Below, one piece after another: positions 56,557 through 63,999 of a stretch of DNA of 64,000 bases. The position numbers and the translations under genes are program-made. The DNA comes from Sporotomaculum syntrophicum. GTDB taxonomy: Bacteria; Bacillota; Desulfotomaculia; Desulfotomaculales; Desulfallaceae. The stretch covers positions 90,173-154,172 of the forward strand of contig NZ_LSRS01000006.1 of assembly GCF_009932395.1 (NCBI RefSeq). Direction: 5' to 3'. How positions within the stretch are numbered: position 1 is the stretch's first letter; every line of letters starts with the position of its first letter. A model generated the notes under the pieces. That model saw nothing but the letters and a program-made list of their open reading frames with translations. It was not told the DNA's origin and made no database searches.

Positions 56557-57378
56557 GTGGAGAAAATGTGCAAACTATTAGAAGTATCCCGGAGCGGTTT
56601 CTATGACTGGGTAGATAGGCCACCATCAAAGCGAGAGAAAAAGCACAAAAAAATACTTAAGATAATTAAAAAAATCCACAAAAAGCATCCCGTATGGGGA
56701 GTTGATCCTACCTGGGCAGAAGTTAAAGAAACCATACCATGCAGTCGTGGGACAGTTTATAAGTTGAAGAAAAATGGCATAAGCTCCAAACGCAAAGCTA
56801 AATGGAAAGCAACCACCAACAGCAAACACAACTTACCTATAGCGCCAAATCTATTAGAGCAAAATTTTAATGTAGAAATCCCCGATACCGTATGGGTAGG
56901 GGATATAACCTATAATTGGACAGCAGAAGGCTGGCTTTACACAGCCATAGTCAAAGATCTATGCACCAAAGATGTTGTGGGCTATGCCATGGGCGATAGA
57001 ATAAATAAAGAGCTTGTAATAAAGGCAATGAAAATGGCCATAAGAAAAGAAAGACCAAAACCAGGGCTAATATTTCATTCTGACAGAGGAAGTCAATATT
57101 GTTCAAATGACTTCAAAGACCTATTAATAAACAATCATATCCGCCAAAGCATGAGCCGTAAAGGTAATCCCTATGATAATGCTTGTGCAGAAAATTTCTT
57201 CAGCTGCTTAAAATGTGAATGCACTAATTTTTATTATTTTAAAAATAGAGATGAAGCTAAACTAGCTATTTTTGAATATATCGAAATCTATTATAACCGT
57301 CAAAGGCGGCATGCAGCTTTAGGGTGGATGACTCCTGCTCAATATAAGAAGCTTTTATTTTCGGATCTTGCAGCATAA
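56557..57378 (+). CDS. IS3 transposase OrfB (DDE integrase)
   Basis: A 273-residue rve-type integrase. HTH-like start MEKMCKLLEVSRSGFYDW, then the DDE triad: VWVGDITYNW (Asp), GLIFHSDRGSQYC (Asp) and NPYDNACAENFFSCLK (Glu). The expected upstream part of the protein, YKFIKAHTS, lies in a different frame, so a one-base loss at about 56550 separates it from this start; with the OrfA shift, two shifts would be needed. Probably defective. Confidence 0.85.
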   Translation: MEKMCKLLEVSRSGFYDWVDRPPSKREKKHKKILKIIKKIHKKHPVWGVDPTWAEVKETIPCSRGTVYKLKKNGISSKRKAKWKATTNSKHNLPIAPNLLEQNFNVEIPDTVWVGDITYNWTAEGWLYTAIVKDLCTKDVVGYAMGDRINKELVIKAMKMAIRKERPKPGLIFHSDRGSQYCSNDFKDLLINNHIRQSMSRKGNPYDNACAENFFSCLKCECTNFYYFKNRDEAKLAIFEYIEIYYNRQRRHAALGWMTPAQYKKLLFSDLAA

Positions 57379-57415
57379 GGTCGTTAAGAGCCGCACAGCT
57401 TTTATGCCGCGAAAG

Positions 57416-57532
57416 CCTATTGATATGGGGTGGCACCCTCTGGTACAATCTCGAAGGCGGAATCGCCGTAACAATTTATTTCCGCCTAATAGAAGGGAGT
57501 CCAGAGGGTGCAGGGGCCCCCATGTCAATAGG
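57416..57532. repeat. 117-base three-tier hairpin in the IS3 3' region
   Basis: Outer arms cctattgatatgggg (57416-57430) and ccccatgtcaatagg (57518-57532) match at 14 of 15 positions. A second tier pairs tggcaccctctgg with ccagagggtgca, and a third aggcggaa (57455-57462) with ttccgcct (57480-57487). Non-coding. It could be a nested miniature element or an RNA made by the IS. Confidence 0.6.
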
Positions 57533-57612
57533 ACCGTGGAATAAATCCGGAATTAGGAGCAAGTTTACAGAACCTTATGTAAATCTAAGTTATGTTCACG
57601 AAACAGTGTCCA

Positions 57613-58082
57613 GAAAACAGAAAATGGCTCAACGATAATTGTTCCCGCATTACCGGTGCCGTCGTCTTAATACAGACTATCGGTGTAAGTGAAGGTGACT
57701 GTTCGCCCGAGGCTGTCGGTAATCTCGGAGATCAGCGGCCAGGCCCGGTCAAACCCGACTTTATCCAGCCATGCTGTGCCTCCTATGCTGCCGTTTTCTT
57801 CAGAATTGCGAAACTCTAATCGGACATATCTCGCATCATTACTGGTTTGGATGAATCTTTGTACAAAATCCCAGTAGCCACTTGTGACTCTGGGGCCAAG
57901 TTGGTGCGATTGTATACAACGAAAGTTCTCATCATATACACGATACCCAAGCTGGGTTTCGCCACTGGTTAATTGATCTTTTAAATAGCCGCTGACACAA
58001 TATTGGGTTTCCAGCAATACCGGTATAATGTTGGAAAGCGCGCTTTTTCCCACGATACCGCTGTACTTCAGCGATGAGTCAT
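57613..58082 (-). pseudogene. Rhs/wall-associated protein fragment
   Basis: The minus-strand frame DDSSLKYSGIVGKSALSN... encodes a beta-sandwich (carbohydrate-binding-like) domain ending GGTAWLDKVGFDRA and leads into SEITDSLGRTVTFTYTDSLY, the entry to YD repeats. A TAA at 57667-57669 follows, after which the same frame still reads DDGTGNAGTIIVE before meeting the IS3 right end. The upstream side is cut by a stop at 58083 next to spacer copy B. A piece of an Rhs gene from before the YD core. Confidence 0.65.
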
Positions 58083-58179
58083 CTTAGTAGGATGAAAATG
58101 TACGCAGTGCTGCAAGTCAGCTTTTGAAGAGCCAGGTGCGGGAAATCGGCGTACCTGGTTCCGTGGGGGCCGGGCCACC

Positions 58180-58510
58180 AATTGGGTGACCCGCTTTACC
58201 CGGAGTACGCGGTCAATTAAATCATGGAGCAAATATTGTGGCACTCCCAGAGGAAATGGGAGAAAACCGGGGAAACAAAGCATTTCCTGAAGTTTAAAAG
58301 GTCCGCATCTACTTGAACCTTTGGGAAATTGCTTTAGGCCAATTAGGCCTAAAGCAATTTCCTCGAGCACCACTATCTGGTTCCCATAGGCAGGGTTTCC
58401 TTAATACTGAACTCCTTTAATTGATTAATATATTAACTTAGTGAGGGACGGTCCCCTTATGGTAGTTGTTGGGTATGACGCTAGCCGGGCCCAACAACTA
58501 CCCGAGCATA
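58180..58510 (-). repeat. Rhs spacer repeat, copy B
   Basis: About 330 bases closely related to copies A (62064-62391) and C (58607-58881). Shared blocks are the left end attgggtgacccgctttacc, the central AAGGTCCGCATCT, TCTGGTTCCCAT.GGCAG and, at the right end, a hairpin tagttgttggg/cccaacaacta followed by cccgagcat. Open frames inside are shared by position, not by coding signs. On the minus strand it precedes the Rhs fragment at 57613-58082. Confidence 0.7.
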
Positions 58511-58606
58511 ATTGTAGTCGGTCCTGGTGGTCCGACCGTCGCTGTGCTGGATGTTGATTGTCCCAGCGGCGTAATAACATAGTCCAAGCAGTTGTTAGCG
58601 TTATGT
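58511..58606 (-). other. Short remnant between spacer copies B and C
   Basis: In one minus frame it reads YYAAGTINIQHSDGRTTRTDYNYARV, which resembles the end of an Rhs- or tip-encoded protein joined to spacer B. Too short to assign. Confidence 0.3.
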
Positions 58607-58881
58607 AGTGACACTCCCGGAGGAAACAGGGGGAAACCGGGAAAACAAAGCGTCTCATAAAGTTAAAAAAAGGTCCGCATCTTCCCGACCCTTTTAGGTC
58701 AATTGCCTAAAGAAATTTTATCGAGCGCCACTATCTGGTTCCCATCGGCAGAAGTTTCCTTAATATTGAAGTTCTTTAGTTAGTTAATATATTAACTTTG
58801 TGAGGGACTGTCCCCTTATGGTGTCCCCTTATGGTAGTTGTTGGGAATGGCGTAAGCCAGGCCCAACAACTGCCCGAGCAC
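58607..58881 (-). repeat. Rhs spacer repeat, copy C
   Basis: Shares the central and right-hand blocks of copies A and B (AGGTCCGCATCT, CTATCTGGTTCCCATCGGCAG, ending in the tagttgttggg/cccaacaact hairpin) but lacks the left end attgggtgaccc. It contains a short internal duplication of TGTCCCCTTATGG near 58810-58835. Confidence 0.65.
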
Positions 58882-59270
58882 TGGGTTATTCTCACAATAA
58901 GTATATAGGTTAAGGCTTAACGGATTATTAATCTCCCCCTTCATCACTATCCCTGGAAATAAACCTCCCCACAGTCGGGTCATAATACCTGGCCCGCAGG
59001 TAGTAAGTACAGACCGCTCTCGTCGTCATAATACTCTCCGGCATATTTCAGCAGCTGGGGCAATTGTTCCTACTGGGAGAGAATGTTGCCCCATCCACGG
59101 AGGTTCTGTATGTATTAGTTCGGAGGTGTCCCCATTATAAATACAGCACTTTCCAACCGTTATAATCTGATGGGTCAAACCCCCACGGTTGATTTTCACT
59201 ATCGTAAAAAAAGTAGATGATTCTTGTTTTAAGGCTTAGCTGGTTATCAACCTTGCCTTCCTCACTATCC
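58882..59270 (-). pseudogene. Decayed Rhs core end and tail
   Basis: On the minus strand, frame-shifted pieces read QLPQLLKYAGEYYDDESGLY, ARYYDP and NPLSLNLYTYCENNP, clearly copies of the Rhs core end seen at 60270-60480 and 63150-63330, with stops and indels. Further upstream, DSEEGKVDNQLSL runs into YFFYDSENQPWGFDPSDYNGWKVLYL and a stop, which looks like the end of a foreign tip or immunity protein. A graveyard of an earlier cassette. Confidence 0.6.
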
Positions 59271-59279
59271 TTCGGATAG

Positions 59280-59314
59280 AAAAAGGGCTAATGCCAATTT
59301 GAACACATTAGCCC
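59280..59314 (-). terminator. Terminator of the first Rhs cassette
   Basis: On the minus strand gggctaatg and cattagccc pair and are followed by TTTTT. It closes the Rhs1-immunity unit. Confidence 0.8.
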
Positions 59315-59338
59315 ATATTATTATTAAATATGCTGTGA

Positions 59339-59677
59339 TTATTCAGCTAGTTTATCCATCATTTCATTTAATACCTTTATATTAAATTCAGAAGATAAAT
59401 GATTTAATTTAAGCCAATATGCATCCTCATCTGCATATGATTGAATTGCCTCTTTAATAATATCTTCTTTTAACTCTTTTACTATAATGAATGGACATCC
59501 TGCTTCAATGAAGTTTTTCTTTGACTTGTTCATTTGAGTTATTAAATTTTGATGCGTTACCACAACAACTGTATAGCTATAGCCATCTTCTAATTTAACA
59601 AAAACATCTATATTATCGTCTTTTGTATCTGCTACCATTTCCAGTGGTGTTGGAAAGCTAATTTTCCTTACTATCAT
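59339..59677 (-). CDS. Putative immunity protein of Rhs cassette 1
   Basis: A 112-residue soluble alpha/beta protein (MIVRKISFPTPLEMVADTKD.., LEDGYSYTVVVVTHQNLITQM). ATG 59677 has GAGAGGAGAG upstream and lies 25 bases after the Rhs1 stop, with a terminator behind it. Position directly after an Rhs toxin tip, and difference from the small gene after Rhs2, are why I call it immunity; no domain was recognised. Confidence 0.65.
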   Translation of the reverse strand: MIVRKISFPTPLEMVADTKDDNIDVFVKLEDGYSYTVVVVTHQNLITQMNKSKKNFIEAGCPFIIVKELKEDIIKEAIQSYADEDAYWLKLNHLSSEFNIKVLNEMMDKLAE

Positions 59678-59702
59678 AACATCTCTCCTCTACAGCATAT
59701 TT

Positions 59703-62063
59703 TTATTTATTATACATCTTCTTTAAAATATCAAGCACCTTTTGCTCATTTGCCTTACTTGACTTAGCTAATATTTCTATTTGACCATCAACAGTTCTAT
59801 AAAAAACTCTTGCTCCATTTTTACCTCTCAAATATGAAATATCTTTAAACAAATTTTTACTGCCTAACCCCGGATTTGTATTACCTTGTGCTAGCTCCTG
59901 AATTAGATGGTCTGCTTCTTGTTGAACTCTTTCATTTGCACCCATTTTTGCAGCTTCCTTCACCAAAGCCGAATTGTCCCCTATCTTTGATACAATTTTA
60001 GCTTCAGCTGCCACCTTAAAAGTCTTAACCCTACCGGCAAAAAAGTATGCTGCCGCCGATGCACCGGCCTTAGCATCAGCCCAACTCAAATCCTCATTGG
60101 TTAGCTCATCATAGTTTTCAGGTCCCACCAAACCTTCCCTAACATATATTATAGCGCCTTCAGGTGTTGTCTTTACTGCTGCCCAACTGCTTTGCCAGTT
60201 ATCACCGTTAAGTACTGCACCAACACCCAGCTTTAAATCTTGCCAAACTTCTTTAGCAGAATGCCCCGTCGGGTCCAGGTAATTTAACGGGTTGCTGTAA
60301 CAATATACATACAGGTTTAGCGATAGTGGGTTCGTTATGCTCCCTTCATTAGAGTCTCTGGAAATAAACCTCCCCACGGTCGGGTCATAATACCTGGCCC
60401 GCAGGTAGTACAGGCCGCTTTCATCGTCGTAATACTCTCCGGCATATTTCAGCGGCTGGGGTAATTGTTCCTGCTGGGAGAGGATGTTTCCCCATTCGTC
60501 GTAGGTGTAGCTGTTGACGATATTGCCGTTTTGGTCTATTACCTTGGTTACGTCTCCGTGGCCGTTGTACAGGTAGTAGTAATAGCTACCGCCTACTTTC
60601 CTGGCTAAAGCTTGGTTACCCCAGATCGTCTGTGCGGTAACATAGCCCCCGGCGTTGGATTCGGTGATGACTCTGCCGGTGTTGTCGTAGTGGTATCTGG
60701 TGGTGCCCGAAGGGGTAACTTTTTTGGTCCTGAGCCCTTCGGGATCGTAAGAATAGTTACTAGTCTGACCACCGGTGGTGAATGTGGCCAATTGGTCCCA
60801 GTTGCTATAGCTAAAGTCGCCGGGTATAAATCCGTCCAGGCCGCTATCGTTGGGGGAGGCTGTTGTCCGGTTGCCTCTGCTGTCGTATTGATAGCTGAGC
60901 TGCTCACCGCCCGGCCTTTGCACGCCTGTCAGCCGGTTCAGGACGTCGTAGATGTAGCTTGTGGTCTGGCCGTTTTCTGTGACGGAGGTAATGTTGCCGT
61001 TGTTGTCGTAGTTGTAGCTGTATTGGGTGATTGTTTGGCCGCCTAATTTGTTGTGCATGGTTTTGAGTCGGTTGCTGTTGTCGTAGGTGTATTCGGTGCG
61101 GATGCTTGTACCGCCGGTTAATTGGGGATAGTTGACGGCTTTTACCATGCCGTCGCCGTAGTATTCGTAGGTGAAGTTTTTGCCGTCGGCGGTGACGGTG
61201 GTTAATCTGTTCAGGTTGTTGTACTGATAGTTGGTTGAAAGACCAAATGGATCGGTTGTTTTACTTTTGTTCCCTAATAAGTTATATTCAAAACCAACGT
61301 CGGCTCTTGTTTTGACAAATCCAGTAAAAATATAATAGCTGTAGGTCAGCGCTTCACCGTTGCCGGTGGTGTCGTTTACGGGCTGGTATTTCTCCAGTAC
61401 GCCAAGGGGGTGGTAATAATATTGTATCCGGTCCCGATTGGCTGTTCTTTGGGCTGGCCGGCTGTCCTGGTAATATTCCAGGGTGGTGATTTTGCCCGAG
61501 GCGTCTTTTATCTCCACCGGCAAGCCGTTGGCGTTGTATTTATAGGTGGTAGGCTGTCCCGCCGGGGGCTGTTTGGCTACCAGAGCGCCCCTTTCGCTGT
61601 ACTGCTTTACCGTGGTTAAGGGGGTAGCGCCTTGGTATTGTTGTATCTGGGTTAAATCCCCTAAACGGTCGTAGTCGTAGTCGGTGATCTCGCCCAGGGG
61701 GTTGGTGACTTTGATTAGTTGGTTCAGGGCGTCGTAGCTGTACTGGGTGCTATTGTTATTGGGGTCGGTTAGTTTGGTAAGGTTGCCCGCCAGGTCGTAT
61801 TCGTATTTTTCTTCAACGGCGGTTCCACCCGGCCCGTTGGGGTAGCCTTTTATCGATATTGTTCGGCCCCACTGGTCGCTTGTCTCTACGTAATGGTTTT
61901 CTGCTACACCGGTGTCCGACGGGACGAAGATGGTGCTTTTGGTACGGTTAAATATATCGTATTCAATGCTATATTTGTTACCCTGGGGGTCGGTGACTTT
62001 TTGCAGCCGGCCCCATCCGTCACTTTGGTAGGTGGTCTTGTTGCCGTTGGGATCCGGGTCGCT
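59703..62063 (-). CDS. Rhs/YD-repeat toxin, N-terminally truncated (Rhs1)
   Basis: The frame is open from 62096 but the first possible start is TTG 61523 (606 residues), so the gene lacks a proper N-terminus. YD repeats fill the body (YDNNGNITSVTENGQTTSYIYDVLNRLTG, YSYDPEGLRT), followed by the Rhs core end YAGEYYDDESGLYYLRARYYDP, GRFISRDSNEG and NPLNYLDPTGHS. After a shared linker (SAKEVWQDLK...GASAA) the last ~80 residues are unique: ANERVQQEADHLIQEL, GSKNLFKDISYLRGKNGARVFYRTVDGQIEIL, KVLDILKKMY, which resembles a RelE/ParE-type toxin. That toxin class is inference. Shares 1.12 kb with Rhs2. Confidence 0.8.
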   Translation of the reverse strand, partial: SDPDPNGNKTTYQSDGWGRLQKVTDPQGNKYSIEYDIFNRTKSTIFVPSDTGVAENHYVETSDQWGRTISIKGYPNGPGGTAVEEKYEYDLAGNLTKLTDPNNNSTQYSYDALNQLIKVTNPLGEITDYDYDRLGDLTQIQQYQGATPLTTVKQYSERGALVAKQPPAGQPTTYKYNANGLPVEIKDASGKITTLEYYQDSRPAQRTANRDRIQYYYHPLGVLEKYQPVNDTTGNGEALTYSYYIFTGFVKTRADVGFEYNLLGNKSKTTDPFGLSTNYQYNNLNRLTTVTADGKNFTYEYYGDGMVKAVNYPQLTGGTSIRTEYTYDNSNRLKTMHNKLGGQTITQYSYNYDNNGNITSVTENGQTTSYIYDVLNRLTGVQRPGGEQLSYQYDSRGNRTTASPNDSGLDGFIPGDFSYSNWDQLATFTTGGQTSNYSYDPEGLRTKKVTPSGTTRYHYDNTGRVITESNAGGYVTAQTIWGNQALARKVGGSYYYYLYNGHGDVTKVIDQNGNIVNSYTYDEWGNILSQQEQLPQPLKYAGEYYDDESGLYYLRARYYDPTVGRFISRDSNEGSITNPLSLNLYVYCYSNPLNYLDPTGHSAKEVWQDLKLGVGAVLNGDNWQSSWAAVKTTPEGAIIYVREGLVGPENYDELTNEDLSWADAKAGASAAAYFFAGRVKTFKVAAEAKIVSKIGDNSALVKEAAKMGANERVQQEADHLIQELAQGNTNPGLGSKNLFKDISYLRGKNGARVFYRTVDGQIEILAKSSKANEQKVLDILKKMYNK
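60031..61149 (-). repeat. 1.12-kb direct repeat, copy 1 (Rhs core)
   Basis: Aligns without gaps to 62882-64000 at a constant offset of 2,851 bases, differing only at scattered positions. It covers the second half of the YD core and the shared linker and stops where the C-terminal tips diverge. Confidence 0.9.
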
Positions 62064-62391
62064 AATTGGGTGACCCGCTTTACCCGGAGTACGCGGTCAA
62101 TTAAATCATGGAGCAAATATTGTGGCACTCTCAGATAAAACGGGGGTAAAACCGGGAAAACATAGCGTCCCTTAAAGTTTAAAAGGTCCGCATCTACTTG
62201 AACCTTTTGATTGTATTAAGCCAATTAGGCCTGCCGCAATTTTCTTGAGTACCATTACCTGGTTCCCATCGGCAGAGGCTTCCTTAATATTGAACCTCTT
62301 TAATTAGTTAACATATTGACTTGGTGAGTGCTGTCCCCTTATGGTAGTTGTTGGGAATGGGGTTAGCCGGGACCAACAACTACCCGAGCAT
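62064..62391 (-). repeat. Rhs spacer repeat, copy A
   Basis: Full-length spacer, homologous to copies B and C, with aattgggtgaccc at its left edge and the taGTTGTTGG/CCAACAACta hairpin at its right. On the minus strand it starts 14 bases after the second immunity gene and runs straight into the start-less Rhs1 frame. Confidence 0.75.
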
Positions 62392-62404
62392 GTTCTTTAG
62401 TTTT

Positions 62405-62698
62405 TTAAATAATTTCAATATTATTCTTGAGAGCGTAAATATATCTTTTTATTTTTTCATAAGTTAGCTCTTTACCATTTTCATCGATTTCTTCAAGTTC
62501 ATTCATTACACTGGCAATGCTATCACAATTTTCATCACAGTACTCAAATAATCCCGAAAACCAAACTGTATTAACCCAATCAAGAAGCGTATGTTTAGAT
62601 ATGTTGCCTTTTTTAAAATTTTCAAGCAATATTATTACATGATTGTTACATATTTCTACAGGCTTATCAATGGTTATTTCTTTTAACTCTAATGACAA
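62405..62698 (-). CDS. Putative immunity protein of Rhs cassette 2
   Basis: A 97-residue acidic protein (MSLELKEITIDKPVEICNNH.., LLDWVNTVWFSGLFEYCDENCDSI, IKRYIYALKNNIEII). Its TTG start at 62698 overlaps the Rhs2 stop, and no ribosome site is visible, so translation may depend on coupling to the Rhs2 gene or the true start has been lost. Unlike the small gene of cassette 1. Immunity role inferred from position. Confidence 0.6.
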   Translation of the reverse strand: MSLELKEITIDKPVEICNNHVIILLENFKKGNISKHTLLDWVNTVWFSGLFEYCDENCDSIASVMNELEEIDENGKELTYEKIKRYIYALKNNIEII

Positions 62699-63999
62699 TT
62701 ACCATTTGACATTCTTTCTACAATGAAATCAGTATATTTATTTGAGCCACCTTTAAAGAAGCTCTTCACGTTACTTTGAACATTGGATGGCAAGTTATCA
62801 ATAGCTTTTAAAGCATTTGCTTTTGAACCTGCTTTTAGTATAAATTGAGTCGTGCTCCCCGTTCCCTTCAAAACCTTAGCCCTACCAGCAATAAAGTATC
62901 CTGCCGCCGACGCACCGGCCTTAGCATCAGCCCAACTCAAAACATCATTGGTTAGCTCATCGAAGTTTTCAGGCCCCACCAAACCTTCCCTAACATATAT
63001 TATAGCGCCTTCAGGTGTTGTCTTTACTGCTGCCCAGCTGCTTTGCCAGTTATCACCGTTAAGTACTGCACCAACACCTAGCTTTAAATCTTGCCAAACT
63101 TCTTTAGCAGAATGGCCCGTCGGGTCCAGGTAATTTAGCGGGTTGCTGTAACAATATACATAAAGGTTTAGCGATAGTGGATTCGTTATGCTCCCTTCGT
63201 TGGAGTCTTCGGATATAAACCTCCCCACGGTCGGGTCATAATACCTAGCCCGCAGGTAGTACAGGCCGCTTTCATCGTCATAATACTCTCCGGCATATTT
63301 CAGCGGCTGGGGCAATTGTTCCTGTTGGGAGAGGATGTTTCCCCATTCGTCGTAGGTGTAGCTGTTAACGATGTTACCGTTTTGGTCAATTACTCTGGTT
63401 ACGTCTCCGTGGCCGTTGTACAGGTAGTAGTAATAGCTGCCGTTTACTTTCCTGGCTAGAGCCTGGTTGCCCCAGATCGTCTGCGCGGTAACATTGTCGC
63501 CGGCATCGGATTCGGTGATGACTCTGCCGGTATTGTCATAGTGGTACCTGGTGGTGCCCGAAGGGGTTACTTTTTTGGTTCTCAGGCCTTCGGGGTCGTA
63601 ATAATAGTTATTGGTCTGACCACCGGTAGTGAATGCGGCTAACTGGTCCCAGTTGTTGTAACTGAAGTCGCCGGGTATAAATCCGTCCAGACCGCTATCG
63701 TTGGGGGAGGCTGCTGTCCGGTTGCCCCTACTGTCGTATTGATAGCTGAGCTGCTCACCGCCCGGTCTTTGTACTCCTGTCGGCCGGTTTAAGGCGTCGT
63801 AGGTGTAGTTTGTGGTTTGGCCGTTTTCGGTTACCGAGGTGATGTTGCCGTTGTTGTCGTAGGTGTAGCTGTATTGGGTGATTGTTTGGCCGCCCAATTT
63901 GTTGTGCATGGTTTTGAGCCGGTTGCTGTTGTCGTAGGTGTATTCGGTGCGGATGCTTGTCCCGCCGGTTAATTGGGGATAGTTGACGGCTTTTACCAT
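62689..63999 (-). CDS. Rhs/YD-repeat toxin (Rhs2), runs off the window
   Basis: The last 436 residues of a gene whose 5' end lies beyond the window. YD repeats and core end (YAGEYYDDESGLYYLRARYYDP, RFISEDSNEG, NPLNYLDPTGHS) are nearly identical to Rhs1 up to GASAAGYFIAGR. The tip then differs: VLKGTGSTTQFILKAGSKAN, NLPSNVQSNVKSFFKGGSNKYTDFIVERMSNGNCH. The tip is short and stops in what looks like the middle of a domain, overlapping the next gene, which suggests truncation. Exported Rhs proteins deliver such tips as toxins. Confidence 0.8.
   Translation of the reverse strand: MVKAVNYPQLTGGTSIRTEYTYDNSNRLKTMHNKLGGQTITQYSYTYDNNGNITSVTENGQTTNYTYDALNRPTGVQRPGGEQLSYQYDSRGNRTAASPNDSGLDGFIPGDFSYNNWDQLAAFTTGGQTNNYYYDPEGLRTKKVTPSGTTRYHYDNTGRVITESDAGDNVTAQTIWGNQALARKVNGSYYYYLYNGHGDVTRVIDQNGNIVNSYTYDEWGNILSQQEQLPQPLKYAGEYYDDESGLYYLRARYYDPTVGRFISEDSNEGSITNPLSLNLYVYCYSNPLNYLDPTGHSAKEVWQDLKLGVGAVLNGDNWQSSWAAVKTTPEGAIIYVREGLVGPENFDELTNDVLSWADAKAGASAAGYFIAGRAKVLKGTGSTTQFILKAGSKANALKAIDNLPSNVQSNVKSFFKGGSNKYTDFIVERMSNGNCH

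Larger units (their letters stand above)
56165..57612 (+). mobile_element. IS3-family insertion sequence
   Basis: Two overlapping-type transposase genes lie between imperfect terminal repeats: cGGACACCGAATCGTGAt at 56165-56182 and its inverted partner ttcacgaaacagtgtcca at 57595-57612. Matches are concentrated in GGACAC and TCGTGA. No clear target duplication is visible. The right end lies inside an Rhs fragment on the minus strand, so the element interrupted that gene or marks a rearrangement point. The 220 bases after orfB are non-coding and highly structured. Confidence 0.75.

Noticed and set aside
58068-58373. Open frame ending VHFHPTKMTHR in spacer copy B, and its counterpart at 61904-62128
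   Set aside because: They share sequence only because they lie in the spacer repeat; the frames diverge outside it and have no ribosome sites.
57640-62380. Rhs core direct repeats as a sign of misassembly
   Set aside because: The copies carry different tips, different immunity genes and scattered substitutions, so they are true paralogues.
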